A stretch of DNA of 27,179 nt from NCBI GenBank assembly GCA_035291905.1, contig DATDRF010000257.1, positions 1 through 27,179 on the forward strand. Reading direction: 5' to 3'. Position 1 is the first letter of the stretch, and the number at the start of each line of letters is the position of its first letter. A program made the position numbers and the translations under genes. Positions 15,692 to 23,426 of this stretch are shown one piece after another. The notes under the pieces were generated by a model. The model worked only from the letters and a program-made list of their open reading frames with translations. It ran no database searches and had not been told where the DNA came from. The stretch is from JACPLA01 sp035291905 (GTDB lineage Bacteria > Bacteroidota > Ignavibacteria > UBA10030).

Positions 15692-16195
15692 CTAGTTCTG
15701 AAACAGTTCATGAAGCGACATTCCGCGCCGATGCGCGGCCGTCCGGGCATCCGAAAGCGACAAGAGCGCCGCCATGGTTGCTTTGACGACATTGTGGGGG
15801 TTGGCAGATCCCATTTGCTTTGTCAACACATCCTTCACACCCGCCGACTCGAGAACCGCTCTGACCCCGCCGCCTGCAATGCAGCCCGTTCCGGGCGATG
15901 CCGGCTTCAGCAAGACTTTCCCTGCGCCGAATTTGCCCACTACTTCATGAGGAATCGTACCTCGAAAGACCGGTACGGCGACAACGCTCTTCCTGGCATC
16001 TTCGACGCCTTTCGCAATGGCGTCCGCCACTTCGTTTGCCTTGCCCAGACCGATCCCGACGTGCCCGTTTCCGTCACCGACGACGACAATCGCGTTGAAA
16101 CTGAACCGTCTTCCGCCTTTCACAACCTTTGCCACGCGATTGATGTGGACAAGCCGTTCTTTGAGTTCTAGTTCGCCTGCTTTAAATTTTGCCAT
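15692..16195 (-). CDS. rpsE: 30S ribosomal protein uS5
   Basis: 30S protein at the mRNA entry channel with roles in decoding accuracy and helicase activity. The 167 residues contain an N-terminal double-stranded RNA-binding-like fold (LKERLVHINRVAKVVKGGRR, with the loop where spectinomycin-resistance changes occur in other species) and the C-terminal domain (GTGCIAGGGVRAVLESAGVKD). Residues look ordinary. It follows rplR by 21 bp. Confidence 0.98.
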   Translation of the reverse strand: MAKFKAGELELKERLVHINRVAKVVKGGRRFSFNAIVVVGDGNGHVGIGLGKANEVADAIAKGVEDARKSVVAVPVFRGTIPHEVVGKFGAGKVLLKPASPGTGCIAGGGVRAVLESAGVKDVLTKQMGSANPHNVVKATMAALLSLSDARTAAHRRGMSLHELFQN

Positions 16196-16216
16196 AGCTT
16201 TCCGGATGATGGAAGA

Positions 16217-16585
16217 TTAGAATTTCAGACCTGCCTCGCGGGCGCCATCGGCGACAGCTTTGATCCTGCCGTGGTAGAGGTACCCGTTTCGGTCAAAAAC
16301 AACCTCGGTGATTTTCTTTTCGAGTGCGAGCTTTGCAGCCGTTTTTCCGACCAACTTGCAGATATCGCGCTCGCTTGTGGTACCCTTGACCTCTTCCTTC
16401 AAGGCCTTGGACAACGACGAAGTTGAAACAAGAGTCTTCCCCTGGGAATCGTCAATGATCTGAGCGTAAATATGCCGCGAACTTCGGAAAACGGTGAACC
16501 GTGGACGACTGGCGGTGCCAGTGATTTTCTTCCGGACGCGTGCCTTTTTCCGAATCCGGCGTTCTGCTACATTTTTGAGAATCAT
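16217..16585 (-). CDS. rplR: 50S ribosomal protein uL18
   Basis: Binds 5S rRNA and docks it to the 50S subunit with uL5. The 122 residues have an Arg/Lys-rich N-terminus (RRIRKKARVRKKITGT) followed by the family's RPRFTVFRSSRHIYAQIIDD and end in GRIKAVADGAREAGLKF. Length is standard. It follows rplF by 20 bp and precedes rpsE by 21 bp. Confidence 0.98.
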   Translation of the reverse strand: MILKNVAERRIRKKARVRKKITGTASRPRFTVFRSSRHIYAQIIDDSQGKTLVSTSSLSKALKEEVKGTTSERDICKLVGKTAAKLALEKKITEVVFDRNGYLYHGRIKAVADGAREAGLKF

Positions 16586-16605
16586 AGTTCTTTCCTTCCC
16601 ATCAA

Positions 16606-17154
16606 TTATTTCGCGGCAGCAGCGGCAGCCTTACCCGCTTTGCGGCGGATGTATTCACCCTCATACTTCACTCCCTTGCCCTTGTAGGGCTCGGGCGGGC
16701 GAAACGACCTGATCTTGGATGCGACCAGGCCTACCAGCTGCTTGTCGATACCGCTGATGGTAATATTCGTTTGAGTCGGTGTTTCGATCTTGACGCCTTC
16801 GGGCGGCCCGAAAAGAATGGGATGCGAGTACCCCAGCAGGAGCTGCAGTTTCCTTCCCTTCATTTCTGCTCTATACCCGACACCTACAATCTCGAGCTTC
16901 TTCGAATAGCCCGTCGTGACTCCCTTGATCATGTTCTGGACAAGGGCCCGCCACAGCCCGTGCAATGCCCGGGTCGCCTTCTCTTCATTTTTTCGGGTGA
17001 ACGAGACGTGATTGTCCTTGATCTCGACACTGATATTCGGATGAACTGTTGCTGACAATTCACCATGAGGGCCTTTCACAGTGATGACTCTTTCCCTGAG
17101 ACCCACCGTGACACCCTTTATGATTTCAATAGGTTTACGTCCTACACGAGACAC
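16606..17154 (-). CDS. rplF: 50S ribosomal protein uL6
   Basis: 50S protein at the base of the L7/L12 stalk near the sarcin-ricin loop. The 182 residues start MSRVGRKPIEI and contain two related domains; the C-terminal one carries ISGIDKQLVGLVASKIRSFR and PEPYKGKGVKY. A short Ala/Lys tail (GKAAAAAAK) ends the protein. The start is GTG at 17154, with GGAG 7 nt upstream. It follows rpsH by 29 bp. Confidence 0.98.
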   Translation of the reverse strand: MSRVGRKPIEIIKGVTVGLRERVITVKGPHGELSATVHPNISVEIKDNHVSFTRKNEEKATRALHGLWRALVQNMIKGVTTGYSKKLEIVGVGYRAEMKGRKLQLLLGYSHPILFGPPEGVKIETPTQTNITISGIDKQLVGLVASKIRSFRPPEPYKGKGVKYEGEYIRRKAGKAAAAAAK

Positions 17155-17183
17155 GTTTCTTCTCCCTTACGGTCAATTGGTTA

Positions 17184-17576
17184 CTACCAGATATATGCGA
17201 GGACCTCTCCGCCAACATTCTGTTTGCGGGCCTGCGCATCGGTCATGACACCCTTCGAGGTGGAAACAATTGCCACACCCATGCCGCCGATCACCCGAGG
17301 AAGGGCATCCTTCCCGCGATACTGCCTGATTCCCGGCCGGCTCACACGCCGGAGGCCAATGATGACGGGCTTACCATTGTTGTACTTCAGATTGATTCTC
17401 AGGAATCCCTGCTTTCCATCCTCCATGAGTGCAACATTGGAGATGAACTTCTGGTCAAGCAGAATCTGCGCCATTGCCTTCTTCACTTTCGACGCGGGGA
17501 TATCCACACGACGATGCTTCGCCTTGACGGCATTCCTGATACGCGTCAGAAAATCTGAGATTGGATCGGTTACCAT
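17184..17576 (-). CDS. rpsH: 30S ribosomal protein uS8
   Basis: 16S rRNA-binding protein of the central domain and, in E. coli, the spc-operon repressor. The 130 residues begin MVTDPISDFLTRIRNA and end in the family's GKDALPRVIGGMGVAIVSTSKGVMTDAQARKQ region and a terminal AYIW. The frame extends five codons further to a TTG, but that would place the GAGGAG SD inside the gene. The ATG at 17576 has it 7 nt upstream and is chosen. It follows rpsN by 34 bp. Confidence 0.98.
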   Translation of the reverse strand: MVTDPISDFLTRIRNAVKAKHRRVDIPASKVKKAMAQILLDQKFISNVALMEDGKQGFLRINLKYNNGKPVIIGLRRVSRPGIRQYRGKDALPRVIGGMGVAIVSTSKGVMTDAQARKQNVGGEVLAYIW

Positions 17577-17610
17577 CGAAACACTCCTCAAGAAAAAATG
17601 AATTTGATCG

Positions 17611-17796
17611 CTACCAGCTGGCTTTCCTCAATCCCGGCACCTTTCCTTCAAGAGCCAGGTTGCGGAGACATATGCGGCAGATCCCGAATTTACGATAGTA
17701 CGCACGGGGCCTACCGCAGATATTGCACCGATGATGCTGGCGGACCTTGTATTTCGGCGTTCTCTTCGCCTTGACGATCATTGCTAAGCGTGCCAA
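17611..17796 (-). CDS. rpsN: 30S ribosomal protein uS14 type Z (zinc-binding)
   Basis: 30S head protein of the short, zinc-binding type. The 61 residues carry Cys24, Cys27, Cys40 and Cys43 (CNIC...CRIC) and end in GKVPGLRKASW, as type Z proteins do. The start is TTG at 17796, giving MARLAMIVKAKR, which matches the family N-terminus. AGGAGG lies 4 nt upstream. The next in-frame ATG (17781) would leave the SD 19 nt away. It follows rplE by 17 bp. Confidence 0.97.
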   Translation of the reverse strand: MARLAMIVKAKRTPKYKVRQHHRCNICGRPRAYYRKFGICRICLRNLALEGKVPGLRKASW

Positions 17797-17813
17797 AAGA
17801 CCTCCTGTTAGGC

Positions 17814-18470
17814 TTACGCGGGTGTCGCTGGTGTTTGAATGACTTCCTGTCTCTTCACAAACGGCAGGCCCAGCGCCCGAAGGAGTTCATAGGCTTCCTG
17901 ATCCGTTTTTGCCGTTGTCACAAAGGTTATGTCCATGCCCGAGATTCGCGTGACCTTGTCGACATCGATCTCGGGGAAAATGATCTGTTCTTTGATTCCG
18001 ACGGTGTAGTTTCCGTGCCCGTCGAACGACTTGTCCGACACTCCCCGGAAATCCCTTACTCTGGGGAGAGCAACACTGATGAAGCGGTCAAGAAACTCGT
18101 ACATTCGTGCCCGTCGAAGCGTCACACGGCAACCGATGGGGAGCCCCTCGCGCAGCTTGAAGTTTGAAATAGCCTTCTTCGCCTTGGTGACTGCAACCTT
18201 CTGGCCTGTAATCACTTCGAGTTCTTTCACTGTTGTGTCCAGGATCTTCGTATCCTGCGTCGCCTGCCCCACACCAACGTTGATGGCTATCTTCTCGAGG
18301 CGCGGAACCTGCATCGCGCTCTTGTATTCAAAGCGTTTCATCAGCTGCCCTATTATTTCTTTCTTATAATAGAGTGCGAGCCGCGGAGGTACGCCTTTTT
18401 CTTCAACCGAGCCTTTCACCGCCGGGGCCGCATGTCCTTTTTCGGGTTTTGCCTGTTTTTCTTTTCCCAT
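17814..18470 (-). CDS. rplE: 50S ribosomal protein uL5 with N-terminal extension
   Basis: Binds 5S rRNA and forms the bridge to uS13 in the 30S head. The family core starts near residue 29 (PRLALYYKKEIIGQL) and includes MQVPRLEKIAINVGVG and FRGVSDKSFDGHGNYTVGIKEQ. At 218 residues it is longer than the usual 179-180. The N-terminal 28 residues (MGKEKQAKPEKGHAAPAVKG...) and a short Pro/Ala tail account for the excess. The ATG at 18470 has AGGA 7 nt upstream, so the extension is likely real and not a start-site error. It follows rplX by 10 bp. Confidence 0.97.
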   Translation of the reverse strand: MGKEKQAKPEKGHAAPAVKGSVEEKGVPPRLALYYKKEIIGQLMKRFEYKSAMQVPRLEKIAINVGVGQATQDTKILDTTVKELEVITGQKVAVTKAKKAISNFKLREGLPIGCRVTLRRARMYEFLDRFISVALPRVRDFRGVSDKSFDGHGNYTVGIKEQIIFPEIDVDKVTRISGMDITFVTTAKTDQEAYELLRALGLPFVKRQEVIQTPATPA

Positions 18471-18480
18471 GATTCAATCC

Positions 18481-18804
18481 TTAAAACATCTCATTGCAGT
18501 GTCTGCAGACGCGCATCTTCTTTTCTTTGCCGCTCGTGGTATCGGTCACCGGGGCATGCCCCACCCTCGTCGGCTTACCACACTTCGGGCATACGACCAT
18601 GACGTTTGAGAGGTGAATCGGAGCTTCCTTCTGGACAACGCCACCCTGGGGATTCTTCTGAGAGGGTCGCGAATGCCGCTTGACGATATTCACGCCTTCA
18701 ATAATGAGGCGGCCCTTGTCTGGAAACAGCTTCAGCACCTTCCCCTGCTTGCCAAGGGAATTGCCCGAGACAACCATCACCGTATCGTTCTTTCGTACGT
18801 TCAT
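18481..18804 (-). CDS. rplX: 50S ribosomal protein uL24
   Basis: Early assembly protein of the 50S subunit that sits near the exit tunnel. The 107 residues hold a KOW motif (KNDTVMVVSGNSLGKQGKVL, 5-24) and a C-terminal pair of CxxC motifs, Cys72/Cys75 and Cys100/Cys103, which may form a zinc ribbon as in other bacterial uL24 proteins of this type. It follows rplN by 11 bp and precedes rplE by 10 bp. Confidence 0.98.
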   Translation of the reverse strand: MNVRKNDTVMVVSGNSLGKQGKVLKLFPDKGRLIIEGVNIVKRHSRPSQKNPQGGVVQKEAPIHLSNVMVVCPKCGKPTRVGHAPVTDTTSGKEKKMRVCRHCNEMF

Positions 18805-18815
18805 AAGACTTCCTT

Positions 18816-19184
18816 TTAGAGAACTTCCGGGGCGAGTGAAATGATCTTCATGAACTGACGTTCGCGAAGCTCACGTGCCACCGGTCCAAAGATGCGCGTT
18901 CCCCGAGGCTCGCCCTGCTGATTCAACAAGACGGCTGCATTTTCGTCAAAGCGGATGAACGATCCGTCTTTTCGGCGCACTTCCTTCCGGGTCCGAACGA
19001 CCACGGCCCGCGACACATCACCCTTCTTCACCGGTGCTCCGGGGATGGCGCTCTTGACCGAAACGACGATCAAGTCGCCAAGCGACGCATAACGCTTGTC
19101 GTGGCCGCCCAATATGCGGATACACCGGATTTTCTTGGCTCCGGAGTTGTCCGCAACAACGAGATTCGTTTCTTCCTGAATCAT
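18816..19184 (-). CDS. rplN: 50S ribosomal protein uL14
   Basis: 50S interface protein that contacts 16S rRNA; it is also the docking site of the silencing factor RsfS in bacteria that have it. The 122 residues start MIQEETNLVVADNSGAKKI and contain VVRTRKEVRRKDGSFIRFD and RGTRIFGPVARELRE, all standard. It follows rpsQ by 21 bp. Confidence 0.98.
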   Translation of the reverse strand: MIQEETNLVVADNSGAKKIRCIRILGGHDKRYASLGDLIVVSVKSAIPGAPVKKGDVSRAVVVRTRKEVRRKDGSFIRFDENAAVLLNQQGEPRGTRIFGPVARELRERQFMKIISLAPEVL

Positions 19185-19205
19185 ATCTGACTCCTTGTCA
19201 CCGCC

Positions 19206-19484
19206 TTATTTCGCTTTTTCCACAACTTCGATGAGGCGCCAGCGTTTTTGTTTGCTCATGGGACGCGTTTCCATGACCCGCACAACATCTCCGACCGATG
19301 CCTGCTGTTGTTCATCGTGCGCCATCAGCGTAGAGGTTCTGCGGAAATACTTTTTGTAAACGGGGTGCGGAACCTTTCGTTCGATGGCAACGACAATGCT
19401 CTTTCGCATCTTGTTGCTCACCACCTTGCCGATCCTGATCTTGCGCTGAGTGCGCTTGTCCGTCGAGGGCGTTTCTGTGGTCAT
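19206..19484 (-). CDS. rpsQ: 30S ribosomal protein uS17
   Basis: Primary 16S rRNA-binding protein with an OB fold. The 92 residues include GKVVSNKMRKSIVVAIERKV, HPVYKKYFRRT and VRVMETRPMSKQKRWRLIEVVE. A Thr/Ser-rich start (MTTETPSTDKRTQRK) slightly extends the N-terminus. The ATG overlaps the rpmC stop by 4 bp (ATGA), so the two are probably translationally coupled. Confidence 0.98.
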   Translation of the reverse strand: MTTETPSTDKRTQRKIRIGKVVSNKMRKSIVVAIERKVPHPVYKKYFRRTSTLMAHDEQQQASVGDVVRVMETRPMSKQKRWRLIEVVEKAK

Positions 19485-19717
19485 GAGTTTGCCTTTGGTG
19501 CTGACTCCCTGGCGGGAGTGCTTTTGGGTGTTAATGTGCGTTCCCGAAGGACCGTCTTCATGCGCGCGATATCCCGCCTCGAATGCCGAAACTTCATGGG
19601 ATTCTCAACCTGACTCAGAGCCTTCTGGAACCTCAGGTTTGCCAGGTTCTCTTCCTCATCCTGGATTCTTTTCTTCAATTCTTCGTCCGACAACTGACGC
19701 AGTTCGTGTGCTTTCAT
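19481..19717 (-). CDS. rpmC: 50S ribosomal protein uL29
   Basis: Two-helix protein at the peptide exit, close to uL23 and the docking site of trigger factor and SRP. The 78 residues begin MKAHELRQLSDEELKKRI, with the family's LRFQKALSQVENPMKFRHSRRDIARMKTVL core ending near residue 58. The last 20 residues (TLTPKSTPARESAPKANS) are a low-complexity extension. It lies 2 bp after rplP and overlaps rpsQ by 4 bp. Confidence 0.97.
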   Translation of the reverse strand: MKAHELRQLSDEELKKRIQDEEENLANLRFQKALSQVENPMKFRHSRRDIARMKTVLRERTLTPKSTPARESAPKANS

Positions 19718-19719
19718 CG

Positions 19720-20139
19720 TTATCCTTCGTAATCGACACGAGTGACGAATCTTGTTCTGATGGGCAATTTATGCGCTGCCAGCCTCAATGCTTCCTGAGC
19801 CGTGGTCTTGTTCACACCGCCCAATTCAAACAGGACTCTTCCCGGCTTCACGACCGCAACCCAGAATTCCGGGATGCCTTTTCCAGAACCCATTCGGGTT
19901 TCAGCGGGCTTCTTGGTGACAGGTTTGTCGGGGAAAATCCTAATCCAGACTTTTCCTTCGCGCTTCATCATCCTCGTCAAGGCGACGCGGGAGGCCTCGA
20001 TCTGGCGCTGGGTGATCCACCCCGGCTGCATCGCTTTCAGTCCAAAATCACCAAAGGCAACATGCGCTCCCCGGGTGGCCTTGCCTGCCATCCTGCCCCG
20101 CTGTGCTTTTCTAAACTTGACCCTCTTTGGCATCAACAT
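19720..20139 (-). CDS. rplP: 50S ribosomal protein uL16
   Basis: 50S protein near the A site and central protuberance. The 139 residues begin MLMPKRVKFRKAQRGRMAG and contain ITQRQIEASRVALTRMMKREGKVWIRIFPDKPVT, MGSGKG and KPGRVLFELGGV, matching the family at normal length. The ATG at 20139 has GGAG 10 nt upstream; a second ATG at 20133 is less well spaced. It follows rpsC by 14 bp. Confidence 0.98.
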   Translation of the reverse strand: MLMPKRVKFRKAQRGRMAGKATRGAHVAFGDFGLKAMQPGWITQRQIEASRVALTRMMKREGKVWIRIFPDKPVTKKPAETRMGSGKGIPEFWVAVVKPGRVLFELGGVNKTTAQEALRLAAHKLPIRTRFVTRVDYEG

Positions 20140-20153
20140 GATTCAAACACTCC

Positions 20154-20792
20154 TTAAGTACGATTCGGCCCCAGAATTTCGCCTTTGCAGATCCAGACCT
20201 TTACCCCGATCGCACCATAGATCGTGCGGCTGGTCGCGGTTGCATAATCAATATCCGCACGGATCGTCTGCAGCGGAATGCGGCCTTCTTTGTATTGCTC
20301 CGAACGGGCGATATCAGAACCACCGAGACGTCCTCCGCACATCACTCTCACTCCCTCAGCTCCCATCCTCATTGCGGCGGTAATCGCCTGTTTCATTGCC
20401 CGCCGGAACGAGATTCTTCCTTCGAGCTGCCCTGCGATCGACTCGGCCAGGAGATATGCATCAAGCTCCGGCCTCTTGATTTCGTTGATCAGGATCTTTA
20501 CTTCTTTGGAGGTAATCTTCTTGAGTTCCTCTTCAAGCTGCGCAATCTCCTTCCCGCTCTTTCCAATAACGATACCCGGCCTGGACGTATGGATCGTGAT
20601 CACCGCCCGTTTGGCTGTCCGGTCTATTTGGATCCGGGAAATGCCGGCCTTCTTCAGCCGGTTCCGCACATAGTTGCGGACCATCAGGTCTTCCTGCAGC
20701 TTTTCCTTGAATCCGCGCTCGTCATACCAGTTGGAATCCCACGAGCGGGTGACCCCGAGACGGAATCCTATAGGATTTGTTTTTTGACCCAA
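20154..20792 (-). CDS. rpsC: 30S ribosomal protein uS3
   Basis: 30S protein at the mRNA entry tunnel; with uS4 and uS5 it forms the ribosomal helicase. The 212 residues begin MGQKTNPIGFRLGVTRSWDS. They contain a KH domain with GIVIGKSGKEIAQLEEEL, and a C-terminal domain with MRMGAEGVRVMCGGRLGGSDIAR. The start is TTG at 20792, with GGAGG 5 nt upstream; the MGQK N-terminus is universal, so the start is firm. It follows rplV by 16 bp. Confidence 0.98.
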   Translation of the reverse strand: MGQKTNPIGFRLGVTRSWDSNWYDERGFKEKLQEDLMVRNYVRNRLKKAGISRIQIDRTAKRAVITIHTSRPGIVIGKSGKEIAQLEEELKKITSKEVKILINEIKRPELDAYLLAESIAGQLEGRISFRRAMKQAITAAMRMGAEGVRVMCGGRLGGSDIARSEQYKEGRIPLQTIRADIDYATATSRTIYGAIGVKVWICKGEILGPNRT

Positions 20793-20808
20793 GAGATCCT
20801 CCGATTAG

Positions 20809-21291
20809 CTAGCTTTTCTTTGAAGCCTTTTTTGCCGAACCGGCCTTCTTCTTTGCCCGAGGCGCGGGTGCTTTTGCCGGAACTGCTTCTTTTCCGGGAG
20901 CTGCAGATGCGGCTTTGGCGGCCGACGGTTTCACTTCCACCTTTTTCGCTTCCCTCTGTGCAATGACAATCGTGATGTGATTCGATCGTTTACGAATCCG
21001 ATATGCGCGGCCTTGCGGAGCCGGACTGATGCGTTTTGCGACCGGACCGCCGTCGACAAACGCCGTCTTCACAAAGAGGCGGGCGGTATCGACGCGTCCC
21101 GCTTCGTCTTTGTTCTGGAAATTCGAGATTGCCGATCGGAGAACCTTCTCCGCCATCCTTGCAGCATGTTTCGGAGAGAAATGAAGAATGCTCAGCGCTT
21201 CCTCGACTCCTCTACCGCGAATCAGGTCAATCACAAGCCGCATTTTCCTCGGCGATGATCCGACATATCTGTTAATTGCTCTTGCTTCCAT
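20809..21291 (-). CDS. rplV: 50S ribosomal protein uL22 with Lys/Ala-rich tail
   Basis: Lines the peptide exit tunnel; its beta-hairpin tip (GGPVAKRISPAPQGRAYRIRKR, about 81-102) forms part of the constriction with uL4. The core occupies residues 1-112, and residues 113-160 are an extra Ala/Lys/Pro-rich tail ending AKKASKKS. E. coli uL22 is 110 residues, so this protein is about 50 longer. The tail would be basic and disordered. It follows rpsS by 27 bp. Confidence 0.97.
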   Translation of the reverse strand: MEARAINRYVGSSPRKMRLVIDLIRGRGVEEALSILHFSPKHAARMAEKVLRSAISNFQNKDEAGRVDTARLFVKTAFVDGGPVAKRISPAPQGRAYRIRKRSNHITIVIAQREAKKVEVKPSAAKAASAAPGKEAVPAKAPAPRAKKKAGSAKKASKKS

Positions 21292-21318
21292 GAAAGCGAT
21301 CCTTGGCTGCGTTCGTTA

Positions 21319-21606
21319 TTATGCGGGCGCCGTCGTTTTTTCTGATTTGATACCCGGATGTCCCCGGAACATACGAGTGGGGGCGAACTCTCCGAGCTTA
21401 TGTCCCACCATGGCTTCCGTTATGTACACGGGGATGAACTTGTTGCCGTTGTGAACGGCGAACGTATGTCCCACAAATTCGGGACTGATGGTGCAATCAC
21501 GCGCCCACGTTTTCAACACTTTCTTCTGGTTCGACTTATTGAGAGCCTCCACCCGTGCTGAAAGCTTCTCATCGATGTAGGGGCCTTTTTTCAGTGAACG
21601 ACTCAT
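21319..21606 (-). CDS. rpsS: 30S ribosomal protein uS19
   Basis: 30S head protein that pairs with uS13. The 95 residues begin MSRSLKKGPYIDEKL and contain the family's VLKTWARDCTISPEFVGHTFAVHNGNKFIPVYITEAMVGHKLGEFAPTR core in normal form. It lies 15 bp after rplB and 27 bp before rplV. Confidence 0.98.
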   Translation of the reverse strand: MSRSLKKGPYIDEKLSARVEALNKSNQKKVLKTWARDCTISPEFVGHTFAVHNGNKFIPVYITEAMVGHKLGEFAPTRMFRGHPGIKSEKTTAPA

Positions 21607-21621
21607 ATGTCCTCGGTCGGT

Positions 21622-22455
21622 TTACTTGCGTCGTTTGACAATCAATTTGGTTGACTGCAGCCTTCTCCTTCTCGTCTTCAATCCCTTTGCATATTTTCCC
21701 CACGGTGATTCGGGGTGCTGCCATCCTCCGCCGGATTTCGATCTTCCCTCTCCGCCACCCATGGGATGGTCGACCGGATTCATCGCCATTCCGCGCGTCT
21801 GCGGCCTGATTCCAAGCCAACGCGATCTTCCCGCCTTGCCGTAGCTGATGTTCTCATGGTCGGCATTCCCCACAGTCCCCACGGTTGCATAGCATTCGGC
21901 CCGCACCTTACGCACTTCGCCCGAGGGCAACTTCAATGTTGCGTACTCACCTTCCTTGGCCATGAGCTGAAGCGAATTGCCCGCGCTTCGGCCCATCTGT
22001 CCGCCTTTGCCCCTTTTCAATTCGACGCAATGGACGAACGTCCCCACCGGCACATTGCTGAGAGGGAGCGCGTTGCCTGTGACAACTTCGGCATTCGGAC
22101 CCGCCACAACTCTAGCGCCGATCTTCAGACCATCGGGGGCAATCACGTACCGCTTGTCCCCGTCGGTATACTGCAACAGGGCTATACGGGCAGAACGATT
22201 CGGATCATACTCAACGGCAATCACCTTCGCTTCGATACCGTGCTTTTCGCGTTTGAAGTCGATGACTCGATATCTGCGTTTGTGTCCGCCGCCGCGGTGT
22301 CGTGAAGTAATACGGCCGAGGTTGTTTCGCCCGCCCGATTTCTTTAGCGGCTCCAACAGCCCCTTCTCCGGCTTTGTTTTCGTAATCTCCTCGAAACCGG
22401 GAACACTATACCACCTGGTTCCGGGCGTCATTGGACGTAATTTTCGAATACTCAT
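21622..22455 (-). CDS. rplB: 50S ribosomal protein uL2
   Basis: Essential for subunit association and peptidyl transferase activity. The 277 residues include the RNA-binding SGGRNNLGRITSRHRGGGHKR and the conserved NPVDHPMGGGEGR with His230, equivalent to E. coli His229. The HPMGGGEGR form, with Met in place of the His seen in Proteobacteria, is what I recall for Bacteroidota relatives. The C-terminus ends STKLIVKRRK. It follows rplW by 19 bp. Confidence 0.98.
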   Translation of the reverse strand: MSIRKLRPMTPGTRWYSVPGFEEITKTKPEKGLLEPLKKSGGRNNLGRITSRHRGGGHKRRYRVIDFKREKHGIEAKVIAVEYDPNRSARIALLQYTDGDKRYVIAPDGLKIGARVVAGPNAEVVTGNALPLSNVPVGTFVHCVELKRGKGGQMGRSAGNSLQLMAKEGEYATLKLPSGEVRKVRAECYATVGTVGNADHENISYGKAGRSRWLGIRPQTRGMAMNPVDHPMGGGEGRSKSGGGWQHPESPWGKYAKGLKTRRRRLQSTKLIVKRRK

Positions 22456-22474
22456 GATTCTATCCTTGCCTCAA

Positions 22475-22765
22475 TTAAGCGTTTTCGAGGTAGTCGATCT
22501 TGTCGCCTTCTTTCAACGTCACCATGGCCTTCTTCCACTCATTTTTCCGACCGGTGAAACGGCCGCGTCGGGTCATTTGCGTTTTCTTTTTGCCCTTCAC
22601 ACGCACTGTTCGGACGTTGAGCACCGTGACGTTGAACTTCTTTTCCACCGCCTGTGCAATGGCAACCTTGTTTGCACTTTCATCGACCTCGAAAGCGTAT
22701 TGCCTGCGATCCTGCAGGGCAGTGATCTTTTCTGTCAGTATGGGACGCTTGATAATGCCGACCAT
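22475..22765 (-). CDS. rplW: 50S ribosomal protein uL23
   Basis: Exit-tunnel protein that docks trigger factor and SRP. The 96 residues start MVGIIKRPILTEKITALQDRR and contain YAFEVDESANKVAIAQAVEKKFNVTVLNVRTVRVKGK, the standard family layout. GAGG is 6 nt from the ATG at 22765. It follows rplD by 8 bp. Confidence 0.98.
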   Translation of the reverse strand: MVGIIKRPILTEKITALQDRRQYAFEVDESANKVAIAQAVEKKFNVTVLNVRTVRVKGKKKTQMTRRGRFTGRKNEWKKAMVTLKEGDKIDYLENA

Positions 22766-22773
22766 CGTGAGCC

Positions 22774-23403
22774 TCAGTTCTTCAAGGAATTCTGAAGAGC
22801 GGACAAAGCGCTCTTCTGGATCAACAGCATGTTGGTATTGACGATTTCATAGGTTGACGCCGTCGAGGCATCCCGAACACTCAGGGACGGGATATTGCGT
22901 CCCGACTTAAGGACGGCATCATTCTTTCCGGACGTCAGCAACAGAATCTTCTTCCCGCCAAGGGAGAAGGCCTTGAGGACCGAAACCATTTCCTTCGTTT
23001 TCGGCTGGTCGAAACTGAAGTCTTCCACTACCGTGATCGCGGAGTCCTTGGCTTTGTAGCTCAAAGCTGACTTCCTCGCAAGCTTTCGCAGCTTTGCAGA
23101 GATCTTTACCACGTAGTCATGGGGAGTGGGTCCAAAGATGGATCCGCCGCCTGCCCACAACGGCGAGCGGCTTGTACCGGCTCTTGCACGGCCCGTCTTC
23201 TTTTGCTTGAAGGGCTTCTTCCCGCCGCCGCGGACTTCATTGCGGGGCTTCACTTTGTGGGTTCCCTGCCGCTTGTTCGCCATAATCGAGCGGACCGCCA
23301 TGTAGATGGCGTGGTCGTTCGGCTTGATTTCAAAAATGCTCGGGTCGAGCGTGACCTTCTCGCCCGATGGAGACCCGTCTTTCTTATAGATTTCGATCTG
23401 CAT
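22774..23403 (-). CDS. rplD: 50S ribosomal protein uL4
   Basis: 23S rRNA-binding protein of the exit tunnel and, in E. coli, autogenous repressor of the S10 operon. The 209 residues show the long loop GTHKVKPRNEVRGGGKKPFKQKKTGRARAGTSRSPLWAGGG (tunnel extension) and a C-terminal Rossmann-like part. An ATG two codons upstream (23409) is only 3 nt from GAGG. The ATG at 23403 has 9-nt spacing and gives MQIEIYKKDG, so it is preferred, although either is possible. It follows rplC by 23 bp. Confidence 0.97.
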   Translation of the reverse strand: MQIEIYKKDGSPSGEKVTLDPSIFEIKPNDHAIYMAVRSIMANKRQGTHKVKPRNEVRGGGKKPFKQKKTGRARAGTSRSPLWAGGGSIFGPTPHDYVVKISAKLRKLARKSALSYKAKDSAITVVEDFSFDQPKTKEMVSVLKAFSLGGKKILLLTSGKNDAVLKSGRNIPSLSVRDASTASTYEIVNTNMLLIQKSALSALQNSLKN

Positions 23404-23426
23404 GTTCATCTTCCTCTTGCGATGAA

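Noticed and set aside
19450..20157. 235-codon plus-strand frame opposite rpsQ, rpmC and rplP
   Set aside because: Spans three conserved genes on the minus strand and shows no protein-family signal.
21977..22795. 272-codon plus-strand frame opposite rplB and rplW
   Set aside because: Crosses two conserved minus-strand genes; an artefact of codon bias in ribosomal genes.
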